Shown piece after piece: positions 17,753-26,801 of a DNA stretch of 64,000 bases. The notes under the pieces are model-generated. The model did not search any database and was not told the origin of the DNA. It saw only the letters and a program-made list of their open reading frames with translations. A program made the position numbers and the translations under genes. The first letter of the stretch is position 1. Each line of letters starts with the position of its first letter. This stretch comes from Gemmata palustris (lineage in GTDB: Bacteria; Planctomycetota; Planctomycetia; Gemmatales; Gemmataceae). The stretch covers positions 930,001 through 994,000 of the forward strand of contig NZ_JAGKQQ010000001.1 of NCBI RefSeq assembly GCF_017939745.1. The letters are read 5' to 3'.

Positions 17753-19162
17753 ATGAGTGCCACTTCGACTTCTACCCGCTCCGGTTGGGTGAAATACTTG
17801 GCTCTGCTCGTTTTGGCGGCCGGAGGTCTCGGCGGCGGATTGTTCCTAGCAGGTCAATCCCCGAATCCGCCGCCCGGGTCTTCGGCCGAACAATCGCCTA
17901 CCGACGGGTCGGCCCAGACGTCCCCGCAGCGATTCCCACTTACTGCAGCCGACGCGCCCGACACCCTTGAGGCTCCGGTCCTGGCAGCCGACGCGACGGG
18001 GCGCGCGTATGCTGCGTGGGCGTCACGAACCGGCGACAACGAGCGCACGTTGTTCCTCGCCCGCTCTGAACCCGGCCGCGCTTTCGACGCTCCCAAGATC
18101 GTAGCACGGTCCGGTGTCTTCAAAAGCGTGTCGCAAATGAAGGGGAAAACGGTGACGCGCGAGCTTCGGATGGTGCCCCATCTATCGGCGTTCGGCCAAA
18201 CGCTCCAACTCGCTTGGACCGAAACGCTCCCCGGCGGCACGGGCGTGCGAACGGTGGCGACCAAATCAGAAGACAACGGTGGCACCTTTGCTCCGCTGAT
18301 CCCGCTCCATCAAGGAACCGGCGCGCGGCCCACTTTCACAGCCTTTACGTCCGGTCCTGACGGGGCGCTCTTGGGATCGTGGTTGGACAACCGGAACGGC
18401 GCGCAGCAGTGCTACGCGGCGGTTCGGCGCCCGGGGCAAACGACCTTCGACCCCGAACTTGTGGTCCACTCCGGTGACGACGCCAAAGGGGTCTGCCCGT
18501 GCTGCCCAACGGCGGCTCTCTTGACCACGGACGGCACGGCCTATGTTGCCTTCCGTAATGTGGCGAACGGGTTCCGCGACATCGCTATTGGAGTAAAGAA
18601 GGCGGGGGCGACCGGGTTCGATTTGCACCTTGTGGTGCCGCCGACTTGGGAGTTCAACGGGTGCCCGCACGACGGGCCGTCATTGGCCCGCGTCGGCGAC
18701 ACACTGCACGTCGTTTGGATGGACGCACGCACGGGCTCGCAACGGTGCTATCACGCTTCGGCCAAACTAGCAGATATGGTGTTCACCGCGCGGGAGCTCC
18801 ATCCCGGCGCGATCGGCACGCAGGGGAACGCCAAACTTTTCTTGGACGCCGCCGGGACGTTGCACGCGGTTTGGGAGGAGAGTATGGGTCAAGAAGCACC
18901 GCCGGAGGGCGGTCACCGGCACGAACCGGTTGCTCCGAAGCCCGGCGGTGGCGGTGGCCGGGCGGTCATGTACCGCGCCCTCCCGACCGGAGCGACACAA
19001 TTTGGCGAAGCCCGTGCAGTAGCTCCGAAACCGGGGGCGTTTCAAACACGTCCGGCTGTTGCGGTCACGTCCCAAGGGGACGTCCTAGTGGCCTGGAACG
19101 AACTCGACGAAGCCGGCAAAGCCGTGATCGTGACCCGGCTCGGCGCGATTGGAGGGAAATGA
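17753..19162 (+). CDS. Membrane-anchored beta-propeller (sialidase/BNR-like) protein
   Basis: 469 residues. One N-terminal membrane segment or uncleaved signal (YLALLVLAAGGLGGGLFLAG), then repeated blades with AYAAWASRTGDNERTLFLAR, LAWTETLPGGTGVRTVATKS and LHAVWEESMGQ, a sialidase/exo-sialidase-like propeller. A Cys group (GVCPCCPTAALL and NGCPHDGPS) is typical of planctomycete members found beside cytochrome genes. The usual sialidase catalytic set was not identified, so a glycosidase role is not claimed. A GGAGGCG site precedes the ATG at 17753. It overlaps the next gene, a cytochrome/thioredoxin fusion, by 4 bp. Confidence 0.7.
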   Translation: MSATSTSTRSGWVKYLALLVLAAGGLGGGLFLAGQSPNPPPGSSAEQSPTDGSAQTSPQRFPLTAADAPDTLEAPVLAADATGRAYAAWASRTGDNERTLFLARSEPGRAFDAPKIVARSGVFKSVSQMKGKTVTRELRMVPHLSAFGQTLQLAWTETLPGGTGVRTVATKSEDNGGTFAPLIPLHQGTGARPTFTAFTSGPDGALLGSWLDNRNGAQQCYAAVRRPGQTTFDPELVVHSGDDAKGVCPCCPTAALLTTDGTAYVAFRNVANGFRDIAIGVKKAGATGFDLHLVVPPTWEFNGCPHDGPSLARVGDTLHVVWMDARTGSQRCYHASAKLADMVFTARELHPGAIGTQGNAKLFLDAAGTLHAVWEESMGQEAPPEGGHRHEPVAPKPGGGGGRAVMYRALPTGATQFGEARAVAPKPGAFQTRPAVAVTSQGDVLVAWNELDEAGKAVIVTRLGAIGGK

Positions 19163-20145
19163 TGAGGCGGCTCTCGTTCCCATTGGCGGCGGCCGCCGTG
19201 GTGGTCGTGATGGTCGGCATCGGTTGGGGGTTAGGTACTTGGCGGCGACAGCCGATTTCACGAGCCGAGCAGTCCGCCCCTTCGTCGGCCCTGTCCGCGA
19301 GTGCAAGCGCGAACCGTGGCCCTGTAGTGTACCAGGTGTACTGCGCGTCGTGTCACGGACCGGACGGCCACGGAGATGGAAGTTCCGCCGCGACGTTGAA
19401 GCCCCCGCCCCGTGACTTTGCCGCGCGCCCGTGGCGGTTCGAGCCGACGGTGGATGTCATCCGTCGGGTGACCCTCGACGGCATCCCCGGTACCGGGATG
19501 GCATCCTTCCGCACGCTGCCCACGGCGGACCTTGATGCGGTCGTCGCACACGTTCACCGACTGGCAACGAGCGGCCCCCTCGTCCAGCGGGTACCTACCG
19601 AGGACGAGCGGCTCCTGGCGTCCGTCGGGTTCACGGACCTGAAGGGCACCTCCCCGCCCCCGCTCGTCCTGACCAACTCGTCCGGTCGGACCGTGAAACC
19701 TTCGGAGTACGCTGGCCAACTGGTGCTTGTACACTTCTGGGGCACCACTTGCACGCACTGCATTAAGGAAATCCCGGCCCTCGAACGGTTGGAACGCCAA
19801 TACAACGGGCGGTTGAAAGTGCTACACGTCTGCACGGATGAGGACGACCCGACAACCGCGCAGAAGTTCCTCGACCGCGTGACGCCCGGTGCAACGGCCT
19901 TGACCGAAGCAACGGGGTTGGGGTTGGCGCGCTACGAAGTGCAGGCGCTCCCCACCGTCTGGCTAATCGCCCCGGACGGAACCGCTATCGGGCGCAGCTG
20001 TGGTGCGCGGGATTGGACCGCTGAGGCTCAGACTAAATTAATTTCGCGCTGGCTCCCGCCTGTACCCAAAGAAGAGCCCATGAAGCTTCATCGATCGCGT
20101 TCGTGGATCTTGCAGATACACGGCTATATGTTCAGTCAAACATAG
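19159..20145 (+). CDS. Cytochrome c/thioredoxin-like (TlpA-type) fusion protein
   Basis: 328 residues starting at tandem ATGs that overlap the previous stop. An N-terminal membrane segment (FPLAAAAVVVVMVGIGWGLG) is followed at about residues 50-140 by a class I cytochrome c domain. That domain has heme motif YCASCHGPDGHGDG and a distal Met in PGTGMASFRTL. Residues about 160-310 form a thioredoxin-like domain with WGTTCTHCIKEIPALERLER (C-x-x-C) and a cis-Pro region ALPTVWLIAPDG. The protein should sit on the outer face of the cytoplasmic membrane and could pass electrons between heme and disulfides. The last 25 or so residues (after VPKEEPMK) look unlike the family and may be read-through into the degenerate DNA that follows. 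Confidence 0.85.
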   Translation: MMRRLSFPLAAAAVVVVMVGIGWGLGTWRRQPISRAEQSAPSSALSASASANRGPVVYQVYCASCHGPDGHGDGSSAATLKPPPRDFAARPWRFEPTVDVIRRVTLDGIPGTGMASFRTLPTADLDAVVAHVHRLATSGPLVQRVPTEDERLLASVGFTDLKGTSPPPLVLTNSSGRTVKPSEYAGQLVLVHFWGTTCTHCIKEIPALERLERQYNGRLKVLHVCTDEDDPTTAQKFLDRVTPGATALTEATGLGLARYEVQALPTVWLIAPDGTAIGRSCGARDWTAEAQTKLISRWLPPVPKEEPMKLHRSRSWILQIHGYMFSQT

Positions 20146-20762
20146 ATCGATTTCAAACCAGCGGACAGTGAGTCCACTTCGTGCGAGGCGGAGATGGACT
20201 AACCATTGCGGCGAAGAAAGCGACGCCGCACAACTGCAAGTGGAAACCAGAGCCGCTCGGTGAACTTGCTGGGCGGCTCAGATTACAAGTTGACGTTCAT
20301 GGGACTAGAAGAGCGAGTCGAGGAAGCTGCGCGCTGGGAACGTATCTCGTTAGACGGATACAGTAAGGTCACGAGTGCCGAGCCGATGTGCGGCTCCGGT
20401 CGCCATAAGCACATTAAATCTGTCGACAACTTGAATTTCAAGTGTCACAATAATCATCCGGCGAGCCAAGCGGTCACCGCGCGCAGTACACCGGTCACAA
20501 ACATGACGGCAACGACCAACACCATTGGGCGCCAGAGTCGAAGCGCTAACCATGTGGTACCGATAAATCATCATTCGACCCGAAATGCAGCAAAGGTGGT
20601 GCAGCACTCGTTGCGTGACGACATGAAGCATATGGAGGTTCGAAGCTGAAAGTCCGGTGAGAGGAATTGAGGGGAAAATACCGCGAATGCGCTTGGATAA
20701 TTGAAATAAGTACACTAACATGGACGCAAGTCGATTAAATCCGGTTCTCGGGACGAGACGAC
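20146..20762. other. 617-bp stretch with no recognisable gene, lower GC than neighbours
   Basis: AT-richer than the flanking genes and broken by stops. Short frames exist on both strands (plus 20206-20649, minus 20350-20721), but neither shows a domain or convincing ribosome site. One clear hairpin with stem GAGCC/GGCTC lies near 20380-20396. A junction between two cargo blocks, or decayed coding DNA, is the most likely reading. Confidence 0.4.
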
Positions 20763-21983
20763 ATGGCGCGCCAGTACGCTCCGAAGGCCGTTCTGCGGCA
20801 CCTCCCGCTCGACCTGATCCGCACGTTCCTCACCCAGAGTGACATCGCCACCGGGACCGATTGGGCGTGCCTGGTCGAGGGCGACACGCGCGCCCTGTGC
20901 CAGGCGTGGCTGGACCTCGCGCCGGGAGCGCGAGAGCGCGTCGAAGAGATGCTGCGCCACGTCCACGACATGGCGTCCGACGCGGGCGTCCGCGCGCTCA
21001 TCGCCGAGGTCCGGTACCGGGGCCGGGACGTCACCGAGGACGTGGCCCAACTCCCCGGGCACCACGCCCGCGCCCTGTGGGTGCTCCTGAACCACGGACC
21101 CGCGTTCCACACCGCGCGCCAACTGCTCGCGGCCGCGTCCCCACTCGGGCGGTACTGGAACCTGACCACCGGGTTCGGCGGGCACCCGTATGATGCGTCC
21201 CCCCAGGCGGTCCAGCAGCTCCGGCTTGCGGTCGCGCGCCTGTACCGGGAGCAGGGGCGCGGGCACCAGTGCTCCCTGGACCGGTACGAGCGCCACGGGT
21301 CGCTGTACCTGTTCCTGTACCTGGACGACTACACCCAGACCCACATCGGGCACAACGAGCGCGGGCACTTGGTCCGGTACCCTCTGCGCCCCGCCTTCGA
21401 GGTCGTGTACGTGTACGACCGGGCCGAGGGGACGCTGGACCAGTACACGCACGGGGACCGGCGCTGGCGCCACACGGTGCGCGACCTGTTCTGCGAGCAC
21501 GTGCTCCACCGCGACCCGCCGCTCGCCGCACCCGGGCGCCGCTCGTACCAGCTCAACGGGCTTATCGACCGCACGTTTCCGGTGGCACCGGACCCGGCCA
21601 ACGGGATCAACGGGGTCACGATCCGGCGCCTGCGCGTCGGCTCCATGTGGACCCCGGAGCGGCGCGTGGTACTCGAGGCCGACCCGAGCCGCGCGGGGGA
21701 CGTGTACGACATGCTCGACCTGCACTTCCCGATCGACCGGTTCCCGCGCGACGAGTTGCGGGTGAGCCAGGTGACGTTCACGGTCCGGTACGTTCCGGCC
21801 GGTGCGGAGCGCGAGCGGTCCCTGACGTTCGACGTGTCGGCCCCGGACGCGTGCAACCTGAAGAGCATGCCCGACGACCAGCGTGCGATCGGGGAGCGGT
21901 GCCTGCGGCAATGGGGTATTCTGGGGGACGGCCGTGACGACGAGTCCGACGACGGCGATGCTCGCCCGGGCCGAGTGGCCTGA
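20763..21983 (+). CDS. Uncharacterised protein A of a two-gene module, 406 residues
   Basis: No known domain recognised. Soluble, without signal peptide or membrane segment. The N-terminal half is helical (LIRTFLTQSDIATGTDWACL, RERVEEMLRHVHDMASDAGV). The middle is Tyr/His-rich (SLYLFLYLDDYTQTHIGHNE). The C-terminal half looks beta-rich (GVTIRRLRVGSMWTPERRVV, LRVSQVTFTVRYVPAGAERE) and ends NLKSMPDDQRAIGERCLRQW. It overlaps protein B (21934) by 50 bp, so the two are translated together. Both follow a junction of lower GC and precede the element's own HTH and replication genes, where accessory systems often sit. A defence or other accessory function is a hypothesis from position only. Confidence 0.7.
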   Translation: MARQYAPKAVLRHLPLDLIRTFLTQSDIATGTDWACLVEGDTRALCQAWLDLAPGARERVEEMLRHVHDMASDAGVRALIAEVRYRGRDVTEDVAQLPGHHARALWVLLNHGPAFHTARQLLAAASPLGRYWNLTTGFGGHPYDASPQAVQQLRLAVARLYREQGRGHQCSLDRYERHGSLYLFLYLDDYTQTHIGHNERGHLVRYPLRPAFEVVYVYDRAEGTLDQYTHGDRRWRHTVRDLFCEHVLHRDPPLAAPGRRSYQLNGLIDRTFPVAPDPANGINGVTIRRLRVGSMWTPERRVVLEADPSRAGDVYDMLDLHFPIDRFPRDELRVSQVTFTVRYVPAGAERERSLTFDVSAPDACNLKSMPDDQRAIGERCLRQWGILGDGRDDESDDGDARPGRVA

Positions 21984-23409
21984 CCCGACCCTCGACGCGC
22001 GGGCGGTGGCGTGGTGGCCCGCGGGCACATTCGATGAGCTGGTCGCGCGCGGGTTGCTCGCCGAAGTCGGACCGGCCGGGGCCGCGGCTTGCGACGCGTG
22101 CGCCGGCGATCACGTCGAGCCCGTGCGCTGGGTGCGGGAGCCCCAACTTCCTCCGCGCGCGTGCATTTCGTGCCCGGAGTTCGGTGTGGTCTGGCTCGAC
22201 CCGGCCGACCTGCGCCGGTGGGTCGTTCGGCTCCGGACCCTGGCGCGGCTCGTCACGGGAGCGCTCCGTGCGTCGGGTGAGGTCGTCGAGCGGGTTCCGG
22301 GCCGGGTGTGGAAGCTCGGAACGGTGCGCGCGAGTGGGCGGTCTTGGACCGGGTTCCTGGCCGTTGGGCTCACCCGCCCCGACGCCGCGGCGGTCATCGA
22401 GTCCGTGCCGGAGCTGCGGTCCCCAAACGCTCTTGTATTCGTCCCATCAGCCGTTCCCGCTTCTTCGCTGTGGGCACCCGATCCCAAACCCACGGTGCTG
22501 GCCCTGTGCGATCTACTCGCCCCCGGAACGGACCCGTTCGCACTCGATCGGGATACGTTCACAGCGGCCCTTCCGCCCGGCGAACGGTCCAAATCGAAGG
22601 GGCCGGCGCGCACGTTCGTCGCGCCGCCCGGCACCACCTGGGACCGGGTCGAACTGCTCGTCGGGGAGCACGACGTCCGGGTCCGGGCCGGCGCCACCGT
22701 CGAGCGGTTCGGGTTCGCCGAAGCCGGGTTCGAGGACGGGCGCAAGCGTGACGTGCCCGATGACGTGTGGGCCGTGCTCCGGGTGCTCGCGCGGCTCGGC
22801 GGGGCGCTGGGGACCGGGGACCAAATCACCACCAAGGGCAACGACCTCAAACAGAAGGTGAGCACTCTGCGCGAGCGCCTGCGGGCGCTCGTGGGGCTCG
22901 ACGGCGACCCGTTTCACCGGACGCCCCGCGGGCGCCCGTACCGCGCCCGGTTCGCGATCCGCAGCGCCGGGGCGGCCACGTTCCCCGCCCCGCCCGGCGC
23001 GACCTGGGACGACGTCACCGTAACGGAAGTGGAACCCGGAATCCTCGCGATCGCGGTGGCAGTTGAGGCGCGCGGGGCCGAGTACGTCCGGGGCGAAGAA
23101 GACGGCGATCCCGGCCGGTGGGAAGGCACGACCGGCGCGCGCGACCACCAGATCCACTACACCCTCGCGGATCTCGGGCTCACTGGTCCCGGCGATACCG
23201 TGGAACCGGCCGGCGAAGCACTGTTAGAACTTGTGCGCGGCCGCGGGCGGTTACCGCGGCCGGCCGGGGACGAGAGCCTGAGTGCCCTCGGGGACGCCCT
23301 GGCCCGATTCTTCCGGTTCGACGGCCCGCCGCTCACGTTCGATCGGAAGCGGCACCAGTGGACCGCCCGGTTCGAGGCCGCGTCACTCGTGCCACCGTTC
23401 GATCGGTAA
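21934..23409 (+). CDS. Uncharacterised protein B of a two-gene module, 491 residues, N-terminal zinc motif
   Basis: No named family. The N-terminal region (about residues 30-90) has AACDACAGDHVEPVRWV and PPRACISCPEFGVVWL, two C-x-x-C or similar pairs that could bind zinc, followed by DLRRWVVRLRTLARLVTGAL. The middle (about residues 285-325) has a helical segment with RKRDVPDDVWAVLRVLARLG and ITTKGNDLKQKVSTLRERLR that could be a winged helix. Two C-terminal beta-rich segments repeat the pattern F-x-A-PPG-T/A-TWD (near residues 228 and 351). No nuclease or ATPase motif was found. The GTG at 21934 is chosen; an ATG at 21958 in the same frame is the alternative. Downstream lies a strong terminator, so A and B form one unit. 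Confidence 0.65.
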   Translation: MTTSPTTAMLARAEWPDPTLDARAVAWWPAGTFDELVARGLLAEVGPAGAAACDACAGDHVEPVRWVREPQLPPRACISCPEFGVVWLDPADLRRWVVRLRTLARLVTGALRASGEVVERVPGRVWKLGTVRASGRSWTGFLAVGLTRPDAAAVIESVPELRSPNALVFVPSAVPASSLWAPDPKPTVLALCDLLAPGTDPFALDRDTFTAALPPGERSKSKGPARTFVAPPGTTWDRVELLVGEHDVRVRAGATVERFGFAEAGFEDGRKRDVPDDVWAVLRVLARLGGALGTGDQITTKGNDLKQKVSTLRERLRALVGLDGDPFHRTPRGRPYRARFAIRSAGAATFPAPPGATWDDVTVTEVEPGILAIAVAVEARGAEYVRGEEDGDPGRWEGTTGARDHQIHYTLADLGLTGPGDTVEPAGEALLELVRGRGRLPRPAGDESLSALGDALARFFRFDGPPLTFDRKRHQWTARFEAASLVPPFDR

Positions 23410-23497
23410 TCAATTACCGACGGCCGGTCCGCGTCCCGCCGCATTTTCCCCATTTCTCCGCCGGCTGATTTCGCACTTTCCCCCGGCTTTTTCGCCC

Positions 23498-23525
23498 CCG
23501 CCCGCGGCCCCGGGCGGCTTTTTTT
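23498..23525 (+). terminator. Rho-independent terminator after the two-gene module
   Basis: Perfect 7-bp GC stem CCGCCCG/CGGGCGG around a 6-base loop, followed by C and a run of seven T (23519-23525). It lies 89 bp after the stop of protein B and separates the module from the HTH genes. Confidence 0.8.
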
Positions 23526-23653
23526 GCGCCGTGCGTGATTGATCACCGGTAATACGCACCGGCCCGCACGCGGCCCCACCCGGTGGCACGCGCCACCGCT
23601 CGGGATGCCGGGTACCGCCGCGGGACCGGGTTCCATTTGAGGAATTTTGAGCC

Positions 23654-23914
23654 ATGACGCACGCGACCGACCCGGGAACCGAAGCGTCGACGCCGGGCGC
23701 GGAGGGGCTGTTGATCGACATCGGCCAACTGGCGGTGCTGTTGCGCCGCTCGGTGGCCTCGCTCGAGCGCGACCAGGCGGCCGGGCGCCTCCCGGCCCAG
23801 GTGTACGTGGGCGGCTCCCGGCGCTGGCGCCGGGCCGAAATCGTGGCGTGGGTCGCGGCCGGGTGCCCGCCCCGGGACCGCTGGAACGAGATGCGGATCG
23901 CGGGGGGGAAATAA
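23654..23914 (+). CDS. Small AlpA/excisionase-like helix-turn-helix protein 1
   Basis: 86 residues. The core DIGQLAVLLRRSVASLERDQ, followed by GGSRRWRRAEIVAWVAAGCP, is a winged helix-turn-helix of the AlpA/MerR-like HTH_17 type used by phages and integrative elements as excisionase or regulator. The start at 23654 lies 4 bp after a TTGAGG-like sequence. The next gene, 2 bp downstream, encodes a second protein of the same kind. Together with the integrase 3.5 kb away, excision control is a reasonable inference. Confidence 0.8.
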   Translation: MTHATDPGTEASTPGAEGLLIDIGQLAVLLRRSVASLERDQAAGRLPAQVYVGGSRRWRRAEIVAWVAAGCPPRDRWNEMRIAGGK

Positions 23915-23916
23915 TC

Positions 23917-24231
23917 GTGGCCGCCGAATCAACACCGAACCACGAGGACCGGATGAGCCCGCACACCGTACCGCCCGCAACACCCGCGCGCCGGAAGCCC
24001 CGGCCCCCCGGCCTGCTCCGGCGCGTCGCCGCGGCCCGGTTCTGTGGGGTCGGGGCCTCGACCTGGGACCGCTTGAGCGCGGCCGGCTTGACCCCGGCCC
24101 CGATCCGCCTGGGCGGGTCCGTCGGGTGGTCCCGGCGCGCGCTCGCGCGGTGGATCGACCACGGATGCCCGCCGCGCGCCGAGTGGGAGCCTGTCTGGGC
24201 CACGATCCTGCGCGCCCGCCGGGCCTCCTGA
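23917..24231 (+). CDS. Small AlpA/excisionase-like helix-turn-helix protein 2
   Basis: 104 residues from a GTG two bases after the previous stop; an ATG at 23953 is an alternative start. The core RRVAAARFCGVGASTWDRLS, followed by GGSVGWSRRALARWIDHGCP, has the same organisation as the protein before it (HTH, then a W...R...W wing), so the two look like diverged duplicates. The context (replication protein and integrase downstream) points to regulation or excision of the element. Confidence 0.75.
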   Translation: MAAESTPNHEDRMSPHTVPPATPARRKPRPPGLLRRVAAARFCGVGASTWDRLSAAGLTPAPIRLGGSVGWSRRALARWIDHGCPPRAEWEPVWATILRARRAS

Positions 24232-24311
24232 CCCGAACCGTTCACCCCAACGAAGCAACAACGGGCCGGGTGCCCGCCAAGACGCCCCGGCCCGTTGGAT
24301 AGGAACCGACT

Positions 24312-26798
24312 ATGGATAGTGTACCCAACGATCGGGACATTGGGGAGACCGGGTGCCCGGCGCTGCTCCCCCAACACCTCGACGACCTGCGCGCGTCGGG
24401 GCTGTCGGACGCGCAGGTCCGGGCCGCGGGGGTGTACTCGGAACCGGACCCGGGGGCCGTCGCCGCGCTCCTCGGGTGGAAGCACCCGGCGCCCGCGCTC
24501 GGCCCGTGCCTGTGCTTCCCGTTCCTCGACCCGAGCGGAGCACCGGTCGGGCACGTGATGGTCAAGCCGGACCACCCGCGCCAGAAGAACGGCAAGGCGA
24601 TCAAGTACGAGTCCCCGCTCGGGAAACCGCTCCGGGCGTATTTCCCACCGAGCACGCGCGCCGCGCTCACCGATTCTTTGGCCCCGCTCCTGGTGACGGA
24701 AGGGATGAAGAAGGCGATCAAGGCGGACCAGGACGGGTTCCCGTGCGTCGGGCTGGCCGGGGTGTACGGGTGGTGCCGGAAGCGCACGGTCGGGCCGGAC
24801 GGGAAGAAGACCGGGGCACGGGAACTGATCCCCGATCTCGCTGCGGTCGCGTGGCGCGGGCGCGCGGTCACGATCGCGTTCGACTCGGACCGGGCGACCA
24901 ACCCGGACGTGGCCCGGGCCGAGCGGCACCTCGCCGAAGCCCTGACCGCGGTCGGTGCCATCGTGCGGGGCGCCCGGCTCCCGGGCGCCCCGCACGGGGC
25001 CAAGGTCGGACTCGACGACTTCCTCGTGGCCCACGGCCCCGACGCCCTCCGCGCCCTCATCGAAGGTGCCCGCGCGACCACGGACGCCACCGCCACGAAG
25101 GACGAGGGTACCAAGCCCCCGAGCGCGGCCGACGTGCTGACCGCGATCGGGTTGGAGCTCGAGTTGTGGCACGACCCGACCCGCAGCGCGTTCGCGAGCG
25201 CCGGGCCGCACTCCCACGCGGTCCGGTCCAAGGGGTTCCGGCACCTGCTGGTCCACACGTACCGGGCACGCACGGGCAAGGTGCCCAACGCCGAGGCCCT
25301 GTCCGCGGCCCTGGCCGGGATCGAGGCCGCGGCCCTGTTCGACGGCCCCGAGCGCGCCGCCCACGTGCGCCTCGCGGGGCACGCGGGCCGCGCGTACCTG
25401 CACCTCGCCAACGACACCGGGACGGTCATCGAGATCGACGGGGACGGGTGGCGCGCGTGCCCGGACCCGCCGGTCCGGTTCCGCAAGCCGGCCGGGATGC
25501 TCCCTCTACCCGACCCCGAACCCGGGGGCGCACTGGACCGGTTGCGTGAATTCCTCAACGTCCCGGACGCGAGCGGGTTCGCGCTGGTGCTCGCGTGGCT
25601 CACCGGGTGCTTCCGGCCCGACGGCCCGTTCCCGGCCCTGGTGCTCCTCGGGGAGCAGGGGAGCGCCAAGACCACCACCGGGCGCGTGGTCAAGCGCCTG
25701 ATCGACCCGAGCGCGGCCCCGGTCCGGTCCGAGCCCAAGGAGGCGCGGGACCTGATGATCCACGCGCGCAACGCCTGGGTGCTCGGGTTCGACAACCTGT
25801 CCGGGCTCCCCGGGTGGCTCAGCGACGCCCTGTGCCGGCTCGCGACCGGGGGCGGGTTCTCGACCCGGGAGCTGTACACGAACGACGACGAGACCATCTT
25901 CGACGCCAAGCGCCCGCTCGTGGTCAACGGGATCGAGGACTTCATCACCCGTGCGGACCTGTTGGAGCGGTCCGTGCTGCTCCGGCACCCGCCGATCCCC
26001 GAGGACAAGCGGCGCCCGGAATCGGAGTTCTGGGCCGCGTTCGAGGCCGCGCACCCGAAGCTCCTCGGCGCGCTGTTGGACCGGGTGTCCGCGGGGCTGC
26101 GGGAACTACCGCGGGTGAAGCTGGACCGGTTGCCGCGCATGGCCGACTTCGCCTTATTCGCGGTCGCGTGCGAGCGCGGGACCGGGGAGCCGGACCGGTT
26201 CCTCGGGGCCTACGCGGACAACCAGGCCGGGGCACACGAGCAGGCGCTCGACGCCTCGCCCCTGCCGGGCGCGCTCGTGGCCCTTATGGACGGGCGCACG
26301 AGTTGGGAGGGAACCCCGGCCGAGTTGTTTGCGGACCTGTCCCGGTTCGCGCCGGTGCCGGTCCCGAAGGACTGGCCTAAGAAACCGAACGTGATGACCA
26401 ACAAGCTGCGCCGGCTCGCCCCGAACCTGCGGAAGGTCCACGGGCTGTGTGTCGAGGACGGGCGCGCGAGCGGGGGCGCGTCGGGCGGGAAGCGGTCCCG
26501 GTTCGTCCACGTCACCCGGGCTCCCGAAAGCGGGCGGGAAACACCGTCCCCCGCGTCCCCCATCGACCCGGCACGCGCGGGCGCCCGCGATTCGCAGCGT
26601 TCTCGCGGGGACGATCCCGGGGGACGGTACGACCCGCCATCGCCCGACACCGTCCCCGTGGACCGTCCCCGCGAGAACGCACAGGATTACGGCACTTCGC
26701 GCGCCCACGGGGACGCCGGGGACGCGGGGGACGATGTTTCCCGCCCACCCTCCGGGCGGCGCTACCGGAACAACGACACCCCACACGAGGCGCGCTGA
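24312..26798 (+). CDS. Toprim-type (DUF3854) primase-helicase-like protein of the element
   Basis: 828 residues. The N-terminal half has a DUF3854-like Toprim core: LLVTEGMKKAIKADQDGFPC (acidic residue of the Toprim fold) and VTIAFDSDRATNPDV (D-x-D). The C-terminal half has an ATPase domain with Walker A LLGEQGSAKTTTGRVVKRLI and the following NAWVLGFDNLSGLPGWLSDA, where a Walker B acid is expected, then an Arg-containing region near LLERSVLLRHPPIPEDKRRP. This layout is typical of replication proteins of integrative elements and phage satellites. The last 140 residues are low-complexity and Arg/Pro-rich. It precedes a small hypothetical gene by 3 bp. Confidence 0.82.
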   Translation: MDSVPNDRDIGETGCPALLPQHLDDLRASGLSDAQVRAAGVYSEPDPGAVAALLGWKHPAPALGPCLCFPFLDPSGAPVGHVMVKPDHPRQKNGKAIKYESPLGKPLRAYFPPSTRAALTDSLAPLLVTEGMKKAIKADQDGFPCVGLAGVYGWCRKRTVGPDGKKTGARELIPDLAAVAWRGRAVTIAFDSDRATNPDVARAERHLAEALTAVGAIVRGARLPGAPHGAKVGLDDFLVAHGPDALRALIEGARATTDATATKDEGTKPPSAADVLTAIGLELELWHDPTRSAFASAGPHSHAVRSKGFRHLLVHTYRARTGKVPNAEALSAALAGIEAAALFDGPERAAHVRLAGHAGRAYLHLANDTGTVIEIDGDGWRACPDPPVRFRKPAGMLPLPDPEPGGALDRLREFLNVPDASGFALVLAWLTGCFRPDGPFPALVLLGEQGSAKTTTGRVVKRLIDPSAAPVRSEPKEARDLMIHARNAWVLGFDNLSGLPGWLSDALCRLATGGGFSTRELYTNDDETIFDAKRPLVVNGIEDFITRADLLERSVLLRHPPIPEDKRRPESEFWAAFEAAHPKLLGALLDRVSAGLRELPRVKLDRLPRMADFALFAVACERGTGEPDRFLGAYADNQAGAHEQALDASPLPGALVALMDGRTSWEGTPAELFADLSRFAPVPVPKDWPKKPNVMTNKLRRLAPNLRKVHGLCVEDGRASGGASGGKRSRFVHVTRAPESGRETPSPASPIDPARAGARDSQRSRGDDPGGRYDPPSPDTVPVDRPRENAQDYGTSRAHGDAGDAGDDVSRPPSGRRYRNNDTPHEAR

Positions 26799-26801
26799 AT
26801 C

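Noticed and set aside
20146..20762. Group II intron remnant suggested by 'gtgcgag' near 20180 and a GAGCC/GGCTC hairpin
   Set aside because: No domain V sequence or reverse transcriptase was found; one hairpin is not enough.
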